The position numbers and the translations under genes are program-made. Of a stretch of 64,000 nucleotides of DNA, positions 1 through 11,539 are shown one piece after another. Positions within the stretch are counted from its first letter, which is position 1. Every line of letters starts with the position of its first letter. The DNA is from Maylandia zebra (lineage: Eukaryota; Chordata; Actinopteri; Cichliformes; Cichlidae), in assembly GCF_041146795.1 (NCBI RefSeq), contig NC_135184.1, positions 5,407,467 through 5,471,466 of the forward strand, in the 5' to 3' direction. Under the pieces are notes generated by a model. That model had not been told where the DNA came from. It did no database searches and was given only the letters and a program-made list of their open reading frames with translations.

Positions 1-650
1 GTCTATGCAGAACCGCTATAGCTCAGGACCAACGTAGGTGTGGACCACGTCAGGGCCTGTCCCTTTCTTTGATATGTGCCACTGTGATGGTTACTAGAGC
101 CTCTTCAGGGTGGTTGCTGTGGTTAGATCCACTGAGCTTGTCCTGTGCTCTTCCAGTATTGCTCTGTCTCATATTATTTCCCTGCTACTGTGTGGAACAG
201 CTGGTTTCTCCTGCCTTCTAACGCTTTCTCTTCAAGCAGAGGCCAAGTTCAGCCTCCAGCAGCGTAGATCAGCTGGTTAGCAGGTATTGTCCATAGTGCT
301 GCATTGGTAACCTATCCTACTGTAACTCAACGATCACTTGGGGCTTGGTACCCAATCTCGGGGTGGGGGTGATGATATCATCGTAGCATGTTTGTTGTAC
401 CCCTTCTGTTGGGTATCAAAGATTCAATTTAACGCCGTCTGCTGGGGTTACTTGTGTAGTAGCGTTCCAACACACGTCTATTGCCCAGTGATACCTTCTT
501 GTTCCAGTAGCCACTTCCTCAGGGTGCCCTGGCTCCTCAACACCTGATCTGAGCCGGTATGACTTACTGCTTCAGGTAGGCTTGGTTAGACATGGGGGGG
601 TCTAGCCCAGGACCCTTACTGGATACGGACGGCCCAGGCGGGAATTCGTA
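1..650. repeat. Probable degenerate mobile-element remnant, family not recognised
   Basis: This stretch has no exon of dip2c that I can find. Read on the minus strand, about 330-550 gives an open frame of more than 45 codons that resumes for about 30 more after one stop, as expected of a decayed element rather than intron sequence. I cannot name the family. It lies upstream of the first visible dip2c exon, so it is probably intronic. Confidence 0.3.
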
Positions 651-659
651 AACTTCAAC

Positions 660-1325
660 TTGTGCACCTTATTCTTCTTTTTCCAAAACAGGTCATTCAT
701 GTTCATCACAAGTGGATGTAAACAAGCAGATGAGATGAAAAATTATATTTTTACAAAGTGTGATGTCGAGCAACAGAAACAGCAGTTCTTCTGTGCTCGG
801 TGTTTCTGTTGTTTCTTCGAGGCCTGCTGGGTAAACACCGAGAACAAGTCGAAGATGTTTGATTTCCCCACAAGAAAAGATCACAGATATCCAGCCTTTA
901 ACGAGTTTTTAACAGTCAGCAAATCTAGCCGATCTCTGCTGAAGTGCAGTTTTGTTCACAGCTTCGTTTATCACTTGAAGGATTTCTGCAACTCCTGCTC
1001 AGCTGAAGCCTGTAAGAGTGTTCGGACCGCAATGCAAGAACGTCTGAATGTGCCGTTTTTGCAGATGCGCGGCGTTCGTCCGGAACAGTCGGAGGGTTGG
1101 ACACTAAAAAACAAAAAGTCATTCTCTTCACCTGCAGAGCGGTTTTTCATTTCCTGTATGTCTCAGGTTCAGGACCATCCTCCATTTCAAGCTGATCATT
1201 GCTTTTACATTTCAGATCTGATTTGCAGCTTTCAGCCACGTCAGGAATTAAATGAATTGTTAGAAAAGTTATTATATTATAACGATTTTACAGACTTAAT
1301 GGGGAGATATGAAACTCTAATATAA
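660..1325 (+). other. Unexplained 221-codon open frame in a dip2c intron
   Basis: An ATG-initiated frame runs 221 codons without a stop, unusually long for non-coding fish DNA. The product is rich in Cys, Phe, Ser and Lys and shows no domain, signal peptide or motif I recognise. The DNA contains a 10-bp inverted repeat (CTCGGTGTTT near 797 and its complement near 833). It has no splice context linking it to dip2c. It is most likely a chance frame or a decayed element; a small lineage-specific gene is possible but unsupported. Confidence 0.15.
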
Positions 1326-2600
1326 TTTAGCCTTTTAATCGTCAGCGAGTTTAATTTGCAGACTCGCACGCTAACACAGTCGTAACACTGAAATCGTCAC
1401 ACACTAACTTACTGTAAGCTTTAACTTTGTTTGGCAGCTTTAAATGAGCAGATTAACATTTGGCTGAAGACTCTTTTCTGTTCTTACTGCTTGTTTTGGT
1501 TTTCTGAGTTTTACCCTTTTGACATTTTTTTCTTACTTCCTTGTTTTGTGCGTAACCCCACCCACATTTCTCATACTTGGTTTTGTCTCCACCTTCCCTC
1601 CTTCTTTACTTCCTCTTCTACCCCTTCACTTTCCTCCTCCTCCGCCCCCTCTTTGCTGCTGTAGCCTCACAGGCTGGGAAAACTTGCCGACCAGGTAGGG
1701 AACCACCATCAACCTTCCCCGCCCAACAGCAGTAACCGCCACCATCACCACCCCACTGCCTGCCAGCACACCTCTCATCAGATGGCTTTAGATCTAAGTT
1801 TAAGAGACGCTTGGCTGGGTCTCACGGCACTTAGTCAATATCAGGGACACTGGAGCAGCTTTACTCTGTGGATTTCGCCCAATCTGTAGATGTGTTACTC
1901 ACAGCTGACACGTCTCCAGTCAGATGAATTATAAATACAGATGATTGACATCTGTTCTGTTCCCAGCAACAAAAAGAACAAACAGCAGAACATTTGCAAT
2001 AAAATCCATCTTAGAATAGCTCAAATAAAGCAGCATAGCCACTCTGCTATAACCCACAAATTTGTGTGAACTAGACCTTTAGTTGGGCTGGAGAGGAGCC
2101 CCAGACAACAGTGACTCATCGATCACAAGCTAGCCGCGCCCTGCTTTAACTAGGCCATAATTTATAAAATGCTACACCAAAGAAAGGTAGTGATTAAGAC
2201 CAAAGACTCATTAGGAGACTGTCTTCCAGTGTAATCAGCGTGTGACGCCCCTCGTCTCTATCTGGAGTCACCCGCTCCCGCTTTCACTTCTCTTCTTCCG
2301 TCTATGATTCTGCTCTGATTTGCATGTATGGCTCGATTTTTTTTCATCATAGAAACATGCAAGCAAATCTTCCTTTATATGGAAAAAGCATAGAGGCTGT
2401 AGCCATAAAACTACTGCATATAAATAACATAAGACTGAGTAAAGAGACAGATGTAAGGCAAGTGGCATTATAAAACAATTAAGGAAAGGAACCACCAAAC
2501 AATAGGCTAGTAAAAAATTATCAGATCTATAAGATTATTAAGACTGTAAAGTAGATGGTCATGAGAATTTGCATAATTAAGATTAAGGAACTGACCTCCC
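1326..2600. other. Intronic sequence, nothing firmly recognised
   Basis: I see no coding exon here. The strongest local feature is a long C/T-rich tract (about 1,535-1,665) that ends in an AG and is followed 22 bases later by a GT donor. It is described as a candidate microexon in the findings. Confidence 0.5.
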
Positions 2601-2604
2601 AGCC

Positions 2605-2800
2605 CATTGTTCCTTCAGTGGGCTGGTTTCAGTCATTATGCAAATGTACTGTTTATAAGATTGAAACCTGCAGTCAGCTGAGACTGAAGAAGTCACCTGT
2701 ACGAGTGACGAAACGTTTCTCCCACAAAACGCTACGTCCAGCTGATCAGAATCCGCTTTTGGAGATTGACTTTCCTGGATGATTGAGAATGCATCAAGAC
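2605..2800 (+). repeat. Dispersed fish repeat (LINE or Penelope-type tail)
   Basis: The sequence contains the motif GACGAAACGTTTCTCCCAC and then CTGGATGATTGAGAATGCAT. I know this combination as a very common interspersed sequence in teleost genomes, probably the tail of a retroelement. The identification is from memory of the sequence, not from a search. It lies in an intron upstream of the first visible dip2c exon. Confidence 0.45.
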
Positions 2801-3508
2801 GTTTCCACTGCTATCAACAAGCTCGTTAGCCGCAGCAGCTCAGTGCTGCAGCTAACTCCCAGAAATCACGAATACGTGACAGTGCAAGGATACATGTGCA
2901 TGTGCCTCTCTGTGGTGTGAGTCCAGCACCAAAGGATGTTTGCTCTGCCTGTTCCAATCAAATTTCCCTTTGCCAATAAATCACTGAATACTCTTGAAGC
3001 GGTCACTGCCTGAAGTCTCTTCAGAGAGGGCGTTTGCATTTTTGCACTGTGGGTGTGTGGGCGTAAGACTCCCAGGATGCCGCTGTGTGTCCGGTGGTGG
3101 GTTTTTAATCCTGGATTAATGGAGGGATGGATGGAGGAGAAGAGAGGTCGGAGAGGGGGATCCTTAATCTCGTCCTTTTTCTCCGTCTTAATTTTTCTTC
3201 AGTGATTTCACTCATTCAGAGTACAGTAGTCGGCACAAAGAGATCTGACTGAATGCATGTATTGTGCAACCTCTGTGTACTTTAGAAACAGTGAATTTGT
3301 CCTGGGTGGGTCGTCACGCGGGTATAATTGCAGCTACTAATCACTTTCCCCTTCTTTACTTTATCGTTTGCATGTCAATCAGGTAGAATCTGACTTTGCA
3401 GAAAGTTTGTTGATGTGCATTTATTTTTGAAATTGTTTGACTTTCCTTCTACAATCACTGCTGTTGCTCCCACATTGATCGTTTCACACGGTTGTAAATG
3501 CTGTAGAT

Positions 3509-3727
3509 CAGGGGTGGGGAAGTCCAGGCCTTAGAGTGCTGGTGTGCTGCAGGTTTTAGATCTCACCCTGGGTCAACACACCTCAATCAAATGATTAGTT
3601 TGTTCCCAGGCTTCTGGAGAACTTGTTGAGGAGGTAATTTAGCCAATTAAATCAGCTGTGTTGGATTAAGGAAACAACTAAAACCTGCAGGACACCGGCT
3701 CTTGTTGCCTGGAGTTCCCCACCCCTG
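3509..3727. mobile_element. 219-bp hAT-type MITE with near-perfect target duplication
   Basis: The element begins CAGGGGTGGGG and ends CCCCACCCCTG, so it has terminal inverted repeats. It is bounded by CTGTAGAT (3,501-3,508) and CTGTAGAG (3,728-3,735), an 8-bp target-site duplication with one mismatch, as hAT transposases make. It is a non-autonomous element of a very common teleost family whose ends contain the CCTGCAGGTTTTAG-like segment also seen here. It is intronic in dip2c, 214 bp before the exon at 3,942. Confidence 0.85.
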
Positions 3728-3941
3728 CTGTAGAGGGTCGGGTTCCCACCTTCCCACCCAAAACATTTACGTCCCTCCTTCAGTGGAGGTAAAGCTTTTC
3801 TTTATGACCACACAGCATCCACTGCAGTCTGCTAGGAGTCGATAAGCTGTAGCAATTTTTTGCATAAAAAGCCTTTTTTGAATAAAAAGGACGTTTTGTG
3901 AGTCTGTGGTGTTCACACTTTCTCTCGCTGGTGTTTCTCAG

Positions 3942-4003
3942 GGCACCTCAGGACCTGACCCCACAACTGTTTATGTTGATATGAGGGCGCTGCGACATGA
4001 CAG
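3942..4003 (+). CDS. dip2c: dip2c coding exon (first in window)
   Basis: The acceptor follows TTTCTCAG and the donor is CAG|GTAAGT. It encodes GTSGPDPTTVYVDMRALRHD plus two bases of an Arg codon. Confidence 0.93.
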
Positions 4004-7000
4004 GTAAGTGTCCTTGCTGCTTTGTTAGAAGCTTAACAGATACTTTTGCAGAAAGATGTTCGGTGTCTGAAACCTCTTAACGACTGCTTTGGTCACCAGT
4101 AATTTGCATGAAAGATGCCAACTGCTCTCCAAGCAGTAGTGAAACTGAGAAGCGTGACGCAGACTGGAAATGGAGACACATTCAGAGTGTGTTTCAGCAT
4201 TAATTAAAAAAATACATTGTCAGATGGTTCAACAAACACAAAATATTTTCTTCCAGGTATTTTATGGCTCACGTTTCTTCAGGCCGATGGATTTTCGTGC
4301 TCGGCTGGAGTCGGCAACACCAGCCTTGTGTATTTTTTAGATGTTGTTTTCATGCACTGAATCGGTTTTCCGTCGACTCTCACGCGGACACAGAGTCTAT
4401 TCTGTGCTGTAAAGTCTTCAGCCGGTGTCCTGCGGGATTTCAGCGGCGCCGCAGCGCTCTGCCGGACGGCTTCGCTCGTGAAGTTTGTGAATGAGAGAAC
4501 ACGACTCGGCGAGCGCTCTCAGAATAAATAAAGTGCTCAGCAAAGATTGTTATTGTAATGCGAGGCTTATTCTCTGCAGCTCAGAAGCATTGCTGCAGGC
4601 TGACGGTAAAAAAGTCTGAATATAATGAGAAGCTGGAAGTTTCTCTGAGACAATATGACATGCACACTGTCACCCTCACAGCCTCTCCACAGTGTGAGAG
4701 GGGTGAACTTTAAAACCCATCAAACCCAGTCTGAGTCACATTTCCTGCTGGGTAACTCCGCCATTTGTTTTGCCAGACTGCTGCTTGTCAGTGAGACAGC
4801 TCTGACTCTTAATGAACCAGCCAGGGCTCAACATCAGTGTCAGATTTCAGAGGAGAAACGCCGTCAGTTTTCCAGCTGGTGGAGATGGACAAACACATCC
4901 GAGATAACAAGCGAGACTCGGACTTATTCAAACATCTCTGACGAGAAGGGCCTGTGGGATTAAAGGAACAACGGCGAAACGACCAGCAAGAAACCGGCAC
5001 AAACTGAAAAATGCATTAATTTGAACTCGTCAGGAGCTTGTTACTCATCCCTGAAGCTCCCCAGACGCAGTTTCCTGCTCCCTGATGCAGCCCGTCATTA
5101 CGGTGCTCAGCCTGTGTCTGCTGATTTCCACACAGAAAAGTCGCAGCACACGAAGCAGCAGGGCCGTGCAATCCCGCTGTGTATAAATATAACTGTCAGT
5201 GTGCATGATTACATGTAATCACTGCTGATTTAAGCTGGCCCGAGTCTACCACAGGCTCTCCGTGTTTGCAGTCTGACAAACCACTCGTCCTGGTTTATTT
5301 TTAGTTTTACTGTTTCAGCTTTTTCCCACAATTCTGTTTTTGTTTTTTTACATCACATCAACATTAGCCGTTAGCGGTCAACAGTCAGAGTTAAGATCCT
5401 GTCCAGAATCCTGATTATGGGATGTTGATTAGAGATAATACGCAGCCGACTAACAGAAACGTCCCCGTTTGTCTGCTCTGCAGGGTCAGACTCGTAGAGC
5501 GGGGATCGCCACACAGCCTGCCACTGATGGAGTCTGGGAAGGTCAGTTTTATCTAAATTTAACGTTTATTAACTTTTTCAAAGAAGCTGTTTTTGGTCTT
5601 TGCTCGATCTGCGTCTCTCTCTTTGAGCAGATCCTGCCGGGGGTCAGAATCATCATCGCCAACCCAGAGACCAAGGGACCAATGGGAGAGTCACATCTGG
5701 GAGAGGTTTGTCTGAGCTTTAATGGTCTTCTCTATAAACAGATATTTGTACGTGAAAATAAAAAGGCTTCTGGTTTTCGGACTTTGGTCCAAGCTCCTTT
5801 GACCAATCGTGTTTGAGCATCAATGCACCTGCTGAGGTCAGCAGAGTAAGTGATCATTAACCTGAAATATTTACTTTTTTTTTTTTAAACTCATTGAATT
5901 TGATCAATTAAACCTAATATTTACCAATTTCAGTAGAAAAGGTGCGCCTGATATTCTTTGTCTAATTCACTAAAATGTTTTTTTAAAAGGTTTCCTTTGG
6001 TAGATTGTGGAAAACAGGAATATTTCTGTCATTTAACAGTTTATCTATTACTTAATTTCTTTGGTTTAGCATGAATGGCCATGGGGGGGGTCTTTATCAG
6101 TAAAAAGCTGTACATGTGAAAAAAACCCCCAAACAGTTAAAAGCTCAAAATGTACCCCCTCCTGTGCATTTTCCATTGGGCCAGATTGGAGTCCTTGCAG
6201 GGCTGATTCTGGCCCCCGGGCCTTATCTTTGTTTTCTCCTGGAAGCTCTGCAAGTGGAAATGACAAGAATCTGGGACATGAAGTGAAAACATGGATGTTT
6301 GTCCACATCTGTTTGACGTTTATAGAGGAAATAATCCCTTGACGATTATTTTCTGCTGTATTATTTGTGCGTTTGCAGATCTGGGTGCACAGTGGCCACA
6401 ACGCCAGCGGTTACTTCACCGTCTACGGGGACGAGGCGCTGCAGTCCGACCATTTCAACTCCAGGCTCAGCTTTGGAGACACGCAGACCGTCTGGGCTCG
6501 GACCGGATACCTGGGCTTCCTGCGCAGGACGGAGCTCACCGACGCCAGCGGAGGTCAGGGCGGGCCGTTCGTCGAACACGGTTGACGTGGTTAATGGGGC
6601 TGCGGCTGACCTTTAATGATCTCGCACAACAACAAGGAATAAACGATTAAACGGCTTCAGCGCTGATTTTAAGTGCTGCCGGCTCCTCCTGATTGGCTCT
6701 TTCTCTCTGCTGAGATCAAGTCTGATATTTAAAACACTCAAATGTTTATTTCCAGCTCATAACAGTCAGATATTCAGACATCTGCAGAAAACGCTGAGTT
6801 TACTTCGTGACTTTAATCTGTGCAGGAAGACCGTTCACGTTAAAAGCTTTGATAACTCATACATTAATCTAAAAGCGCAGCATGGTGGCTTGAAAGGAAA
6901 TCTGTTCGTGTCCACAGAGCGCCACGATGCCCTGTACGTGGTCGGTGCTTTGGAGGAAGCCATGGAACTCAGAGGGATGCGTTACCACCCCATCGACATC

Positions 7001-7699
7001 GAGACCTCCGTCATCAGGACGCACAAGAGCATCACAGAGTGGTGAGCATCAGCCAATTATGACATTACAGTGTCTTTATGAAAAAATAAAAAAGTGTGTT
7101 CAGCTCTCGCCACGCCTTTACATACGATATGTTACTCGATGTGGTTTCTTGACATTTTTTCACCAACTTTAACCTTGGACGCTAACAATCAAGGTCAAAT
7201 GCTTTGCCAGCCTAGGTACTCATGTCCCCCGAGGCCTAGCACATTGTCTTGAAGTTTGAAGAATAAAGTTATTCCAGGTTTTCACATTTGTTTTGCCTCG
7301 ATCGAGCTTTTATTAGAATCTGCTGTCACACCAAATTTGAACGTGATATCTTAAAAACTGTGGATGAGAGCTGCCAACACGTCGATTACACACTCCGCCC
7401 CTTCTGGGGTGACAAGAATTCAAGTTTTCGTCATGTGTGTCCGCAGCGCGGTGTTCACGTGGACCAACCTGCTGGTGGTGGTGGTGGAGCTGGACGGTTC
7501 GGAGCAGGAGGCCCTGGACTTGGTCCCCCTCGTCACCAACGTGGTGCTGGAGGAGCACTACCTGATTGTGGGCGTGGTGGTGGTGGTGGACATCGGCGTC
7601 ATCCCCATCAACTCCAGAGGGGAGAAGCAGAGGATGCACCTGCGGGACGGCTTCCTGGCCGACCAGCTGGACCCAATCTATGTGGCCTACAACATGTAG
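3942..7699 (+). CDS. dip2c: dip2c, C-terminal 248 residues (six exons; 5' part outside the window)
   Basis: This is the end of disco-interacting protein 2 homologue C. The family carries a DMAP1-binding N-terminal segment and two tandem adenylate-forming (acyl-CoA synthetase-like) domains; it is linked to neuronal development and acyl-chain metabolism. Exons 3942..4003, 5484..5541, 5631..5705, 6379..6553, 6918..7041 and 7447..7699 all have AG acceptors and GT donors and join in one frame (747 nt, 248 codons plus TAG). The joined product runs from GTSGPDPTTVYVDMRALRHD, through WARTGYLGFLRRTELTDASG and LRGMRYHPIDIETSV, to the family's invariant ending DQLDPIYVAYNM. These are the C-terminal parts of the second adenylate-forming domain. 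DIP2C rather than A or B is chosen from close matches such as VVVVVDIGVIPINSRG and from the zmynd11 neighbour. Earlier exons are not visible in 1-3,941, so they lie to the left. I cannot tell a teleost a or b copy. Confidence 0.95.
5484..5541 (+). CDS. dip2c: dip2c coding exon
   Basis: The acceptor is CTCTGCAG and the donor AAG|GTCAGT. After completing the split Arg codon it reads VRLVERGSPHSLPLMESGK, the expected DIP2 continuation. This frame differs from the longest open frame over the same DNA. Confidence 0.93.
5631..5705 (+). CDS. dip2c: dip2c coding exon
   Basis: Exactly 25 codons (ILPGVRIIIANPETKG, ending in SHLGE), in phase 0 at both ends, with acceptor GAGCAG and donor GAG|GTTTGT. 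Confidence 0.94.
6379..6553 (+). CDS. dip2c: dip2c coding exon
   Basis: Starts IWVHSGHNASGYFTVYGDEA and ends in TELTDASG plus one base. The acceptor is TTTGCAG and the donor GGAG|GTCAGG. The local GC content is clearly higher than in the flanking introns. Confidence 0.95.
6918..7041 (+). CDS. dip2c: dip2c coding exon
   Basis: Completes a Glu codon and encodes RHDALYVVGALEEAMELRG followed by MRYHPIDIETSVIRTHKSIT, ending in a split Cys codon. The donor is TG|GTGAGC. Confidence 0.94.
7447..7699 (+). CDS. dip2c: dip2c terminal coding exon with stop
   Basis: The acceptor is GTCCGCAG. It encodes AVFTWTNLLVVVVELDGSEQ and runs to DQLDPIYVAYNM-TAG at 7,697-7,699, the conserved end of DIP2 proteins. 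Confidence 0.96.
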
Positions 7700-10340
7700 C
7701 GCCCCCTGGTGGCTGAAGAATTATTGAGGAAGATGCAAAGACAATTCTGCTCCAGAGACCGAAGGAAGGAAAAGCGGAGCCGAGGCAGAGTTTCCGGCAC
7801 GAGGGGGAGGTGGTGGTCGACCTTTTTGCCCTGAATTTTGGTGCTTACTCCCAGGCTGCGTAACCGCTGCAAACTAGCTCCCAGAATCCAGCGCTGGCAT
7901 CTAGATTGCATTCAGGTCATGCTCAGTCTGAGAGGAAGTGCGGTCCCCGGGTCGTGCCGACTGTTTACCGAAAAGTGGAAAACTCGCAGCAGTAGAGGAC
8001 AATCGTTAGGAAAGATCCCGGCTTTTAAAGTGCGTGTGGCTCACTCTCTATTTTCATGTTATTTGCTTTCCTTAGGCTATTTTTTTGAAAAGGATATTTA
8101 CACACAAAGAGAAAAAAACCCTAAACGATATCGACCATTACAAAGTGCGACATATGTTTTGATACGAGGGCGGGGTCTGAGGGGAGCGCGTCGCAGCCGC
8201 CCCCCGGTTTTACGATGAGGTACGTTTCTTTCGTATTTTTCTTGTTTTGTTTGGAATCGTTATTTTCTGAAGCCCCATCTCAGCTAAAGTCGGCGTGCTA
8301 ATTTTCATATACTAACAGCTGCAGCCTTCAACTCAGTTTATTTTTCCGTACAAACTAACGGCTTCGACCGAAGCTAAACACAAATTCATATCATGTAAGT
8401 ATGTACAAACAGAAACTGATTTAATTTATTTTGTTTCTCTGTTAGAAGTATATGACGAGACATTCGAGAATGTTTTGCTCTTGAATATTTGCTAATATTA
8501 CGAAAAAGAAAAAAGCATTGTATTATCTTGAGTGAAACAAACTCACATCAAGCCTATTATTGAAAATAGAAATATATGATTATAGATTATATTGAAGATG
8601 AGCGTAAGGACTAATCCCAGACAAAAGCAGAAGGATGAGGGGCCGTGCGTCTGCACGTTGGTCTGAAATGTGTCGGTCAAATGGAAATTATAAAAGCGAT
8701 GCTCCGAGTTTTATTCCAGCTTTCGTGTGAAGAGTTCTGATCCTGTCCTGGGAATAAACAGAAACGTTGTTTTTATGCTCTTAAATATTAAAACAAATCC
8801 CTAAAAGTTCCTAAAAGTTATTTTTTATAGTCTGCTCTTTTTCTAATAACAGAGGATGAAAGTAAAACTTTGCCAGAAATGTAAAGAATCAGAAGTTTAG
8901 GTGCTATTGAATGTTGCTCTGTTTGAATTTGCCTTTATTTTAGATTTCCATCTATTATTGGGGCAACTTTTCCAGCTCAGTCACGGGGATAATTATTTGC
9001 CTACAAGGGGATGGAGAGCATTGAGTGTCAGGGCTGTTACAGTGAAGTTCATCGCAGTAACCAGGATATCTGTAGCTAATGTGAGCATTTTCGATTAATA
9101 GTAAATAATGGAAAATTCATCTACAACTTTGTTTTGTTGACTTTTTAATCATTTTAAAAGCCTAAATGTCTCGTACGGTCTCTCAGTCAAAGTAAAGTTG
9201 TAAATTTTAGATCCTGACAAATTTATCACGTTTGCCAATTTATCAGTAGGAGCGTTTTAGATATACTGATCCATGAAAATTAAAGAAGAGCTGGGAGAAA
9301 TGCCCTCCATACATATGGATGAGTCAGCTGATCCGGGCTGGAGAATAGTGAAATCTGTTTGTTAAATCCTCAAATATCAGTATCGCTCTCAAGAATTACA
9401 AAGACATGATTTCCTTCAGACAGACCATGAGAGTGGGAAAGTGGTTTGATAGCAGGGATTAAGAGGCGGGGATTGAAAAGTAAATTATGATATGATAGTG
9501 GCACATTACGTTGCTGTTAACAGTAACAATAAAGTGTGTGGCATCACGTCCCCCTCGTTTATAAGCATCAGCAGGAGAATGATTCAAAGTATTTCACTAA
9601 AAATATCGATATTTGGCACTAGTATCAGCATGTTGCTGTGTTTACATTTTACAGATCTCGTGACTAATGCAGTCCAATAATTTATAACAAACGTCTTTTG
9701 AAAATGCATCATCTGAGTCAGGAGATTCGTTGCCATCTAGTGGCGACTAGAGGAAATTACAACAGGCTTGTTTTTGGTGTGGTTGGCGCCTTTGGGTCAG
9801 AACTCTTCACGCGTCACGTTTCTCTGGGAACAAACAGGTTTACTGATCTTTAAAATGTTAAGAAGTAGGAACATCTGTCGCTTTTCAAACTCTCACAGCT
9901 GGACCGAAACGTTCCTTCAGACAGACCGTCAGCAGCGCTCGTTGGACTCGTTTTATCACCCCCGGCTCGGAAAAGGCGAATCACCCCAAAGTGGCAGTTG
10001 TAAATATCAAAGTGGGAAGTCCTTCATATTTTTACACGGACTGATCAATCAGGGCTCATACAGTGATGTCACAACAGGAAGAAAGGTGTTTTTGCCAGAG
10101 ACCCTTTAACTCGTTAGAGCTGCGGGGAGGTCGGAGCAGGAGGGCCTTCTTCATCGTCTTTGGCGGAGAATGTTCTAGTTTCAATGCCAGGATTTTTTTA
10201 AAGTAAAAAAAGCACTTTCTTCAGTTTGTTTTTCTTTCTTTTATCGGCAAAATGTATGTCCCTTTTTTTAAGGTTTAAAAATGTCTTATTTGAGTTGACA
10301 TAAAATCTTTCAGTTAAATAAACATTTCAACAATTTTGAC
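7700..10340 (+). other. dip2c 3' UTR and intergenic DNA
   Basis: No open frame here resembles a protein I know. Candidate polyadenylation signals (AATAAA) occur on the plus strand at about 8,752 and about 10,315, so the dip2c transcript may end near 8.8 kb or near 10.3 kb. A short CpG-rich patch at about 8,160-8,220 ends in a donor-like GAG|GTACGT; I found nothing downstream that it would splice to. Confidence 0.4.
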
Positions 10341-10687
10341 AAGAATTCAATTTTTGTCTTATTTACTGTTCTGCAACATTGTTGCTGTATGCATCACACA
10401 CGGTGATTCCTGAGTTTTAAAATGTTGCTGATTGAAAACTTTCATGAATATTCCACATTCTTAATTATATCTGAGAAGCTATACAACATGAAACTATAGT
10501 ATTGTGCAAAAGTCGCGCAGGTCGCTCTGTATTTTGGAGACAAACATGTTTAATTCTTTAAAGTGGCCTTGAGCTACAGTTCTCCCGGCAACACAACTTT
10601 GCAAAGAGCCTTTGTCTTTTGGGCAGTTTTACTAGCAGCTTGTTGCTAAAACACTGTTCCCTCCTCTATCCATGAAAAACGCCAACC

Positions 10688-11533
10688 ATCCGGTTGTTCA
10701 GTCTGACGTCACTAGCCGTGTCTGGGTCTAAACTCTGCTGCAGGTCCATATATCAAACGATCACTATGGCATTACTGAGAGTTGAAAAACTGTCTAAAGT
10801 CTTTCATCTTTAATAAAATGATCAGCGTTCTGCTCTACCAGGTGTAACAATTGAGTTTAGCATCCAGGCATCCATGAAAACGGAATTTATGACATTTAAC
10901 GGAGTTTAGCAGGAAGTTAGCTCGCTAGCTTCTATCTAAATACAATATAGCATGTCCTGATTGCGGGGTTTTGGAAACAAATTAAAACGTACAGCTTTTA
11001 TCACTTCCAACATAAATGAAGACAGAAAACTAAACAGCAGTGACGTTTGTAGGGTTACTGAAGTTGGGCTAGCTGGTATATGATGTGCTACGTGACCGCT
11101 AGCGACACAGCTATGTTAGCATAATATAAACAAGCTAACTTTTTTTCCACTCGATAAAAGTTAACGTGAGTGTTCTCGGTGGTCAGGAACAAATGTAATC
11201 GCATGGCAGGATGCTGTAAAAGGACCAAACTTCAGCCAGGAGAACAACTGAGATAATCCATCCACAATACGAGGTTAGTCATTCATATACTGCTGCATGG
11301 GCTGGGCTGTAGTTACATCCTAAGGTTTTAAAAACTGAGCTTAAATAAATGATTAGCGGTAATAAAAGCCGAGGGAGGTCAACAGTGATCACTGACTGTT
11401 TTAGGAGCTTTTTGAGATCAAATAGAAGAAAATACATAACATTAAACATGTTAACAACACAAAAGCCATATTAAACGCAGACTACTTTAGACCCGGAAGT
11501 AGGATTCGTCACGTCATCACTTAACAATCGGAT
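10688..11533 (+). mobile_element. 846-bp MITE, copy A (inverted partner at 42,178)
   Basis: Its ends are imperfect inverted repeats (left ATCCGGTTGTTCAGTCTGAC, right complement ATCCGATTGTTAAGTGATGA). The whole interior matches the element at 42,178-43,039 on the opposite strand with scattered substitutions and small indels. It has no transposase frame, so it is non-autonomous. The ends carry CRE-like GACGTCA motifs. I could not define a clear target duplication and so do not assign a superfamily. Confidence 0.85.
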
Positions 11534-11539
11534 AGCGGT

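Larger units (their letters stand above)
4004..7446. other. dip2c introns in the window
   Basis: The introns are 4004-5483, 5542-5630, 5706-6378, 6554-6917 and 7042-7446. I see no further genes in them. A segment near 6,060-6,250 contains a CTGGCCCCCGGGCC-like motif reminiscent of common fish DNA-transposon debris, but I could not find its ends. Confidence 0.6.

Noticed and set aside
8160..8220. Possible CpG promoter and first exon of another gene after dip2c
   Set aside because: The patch is very short and no downstream exon fits the donor-like site.
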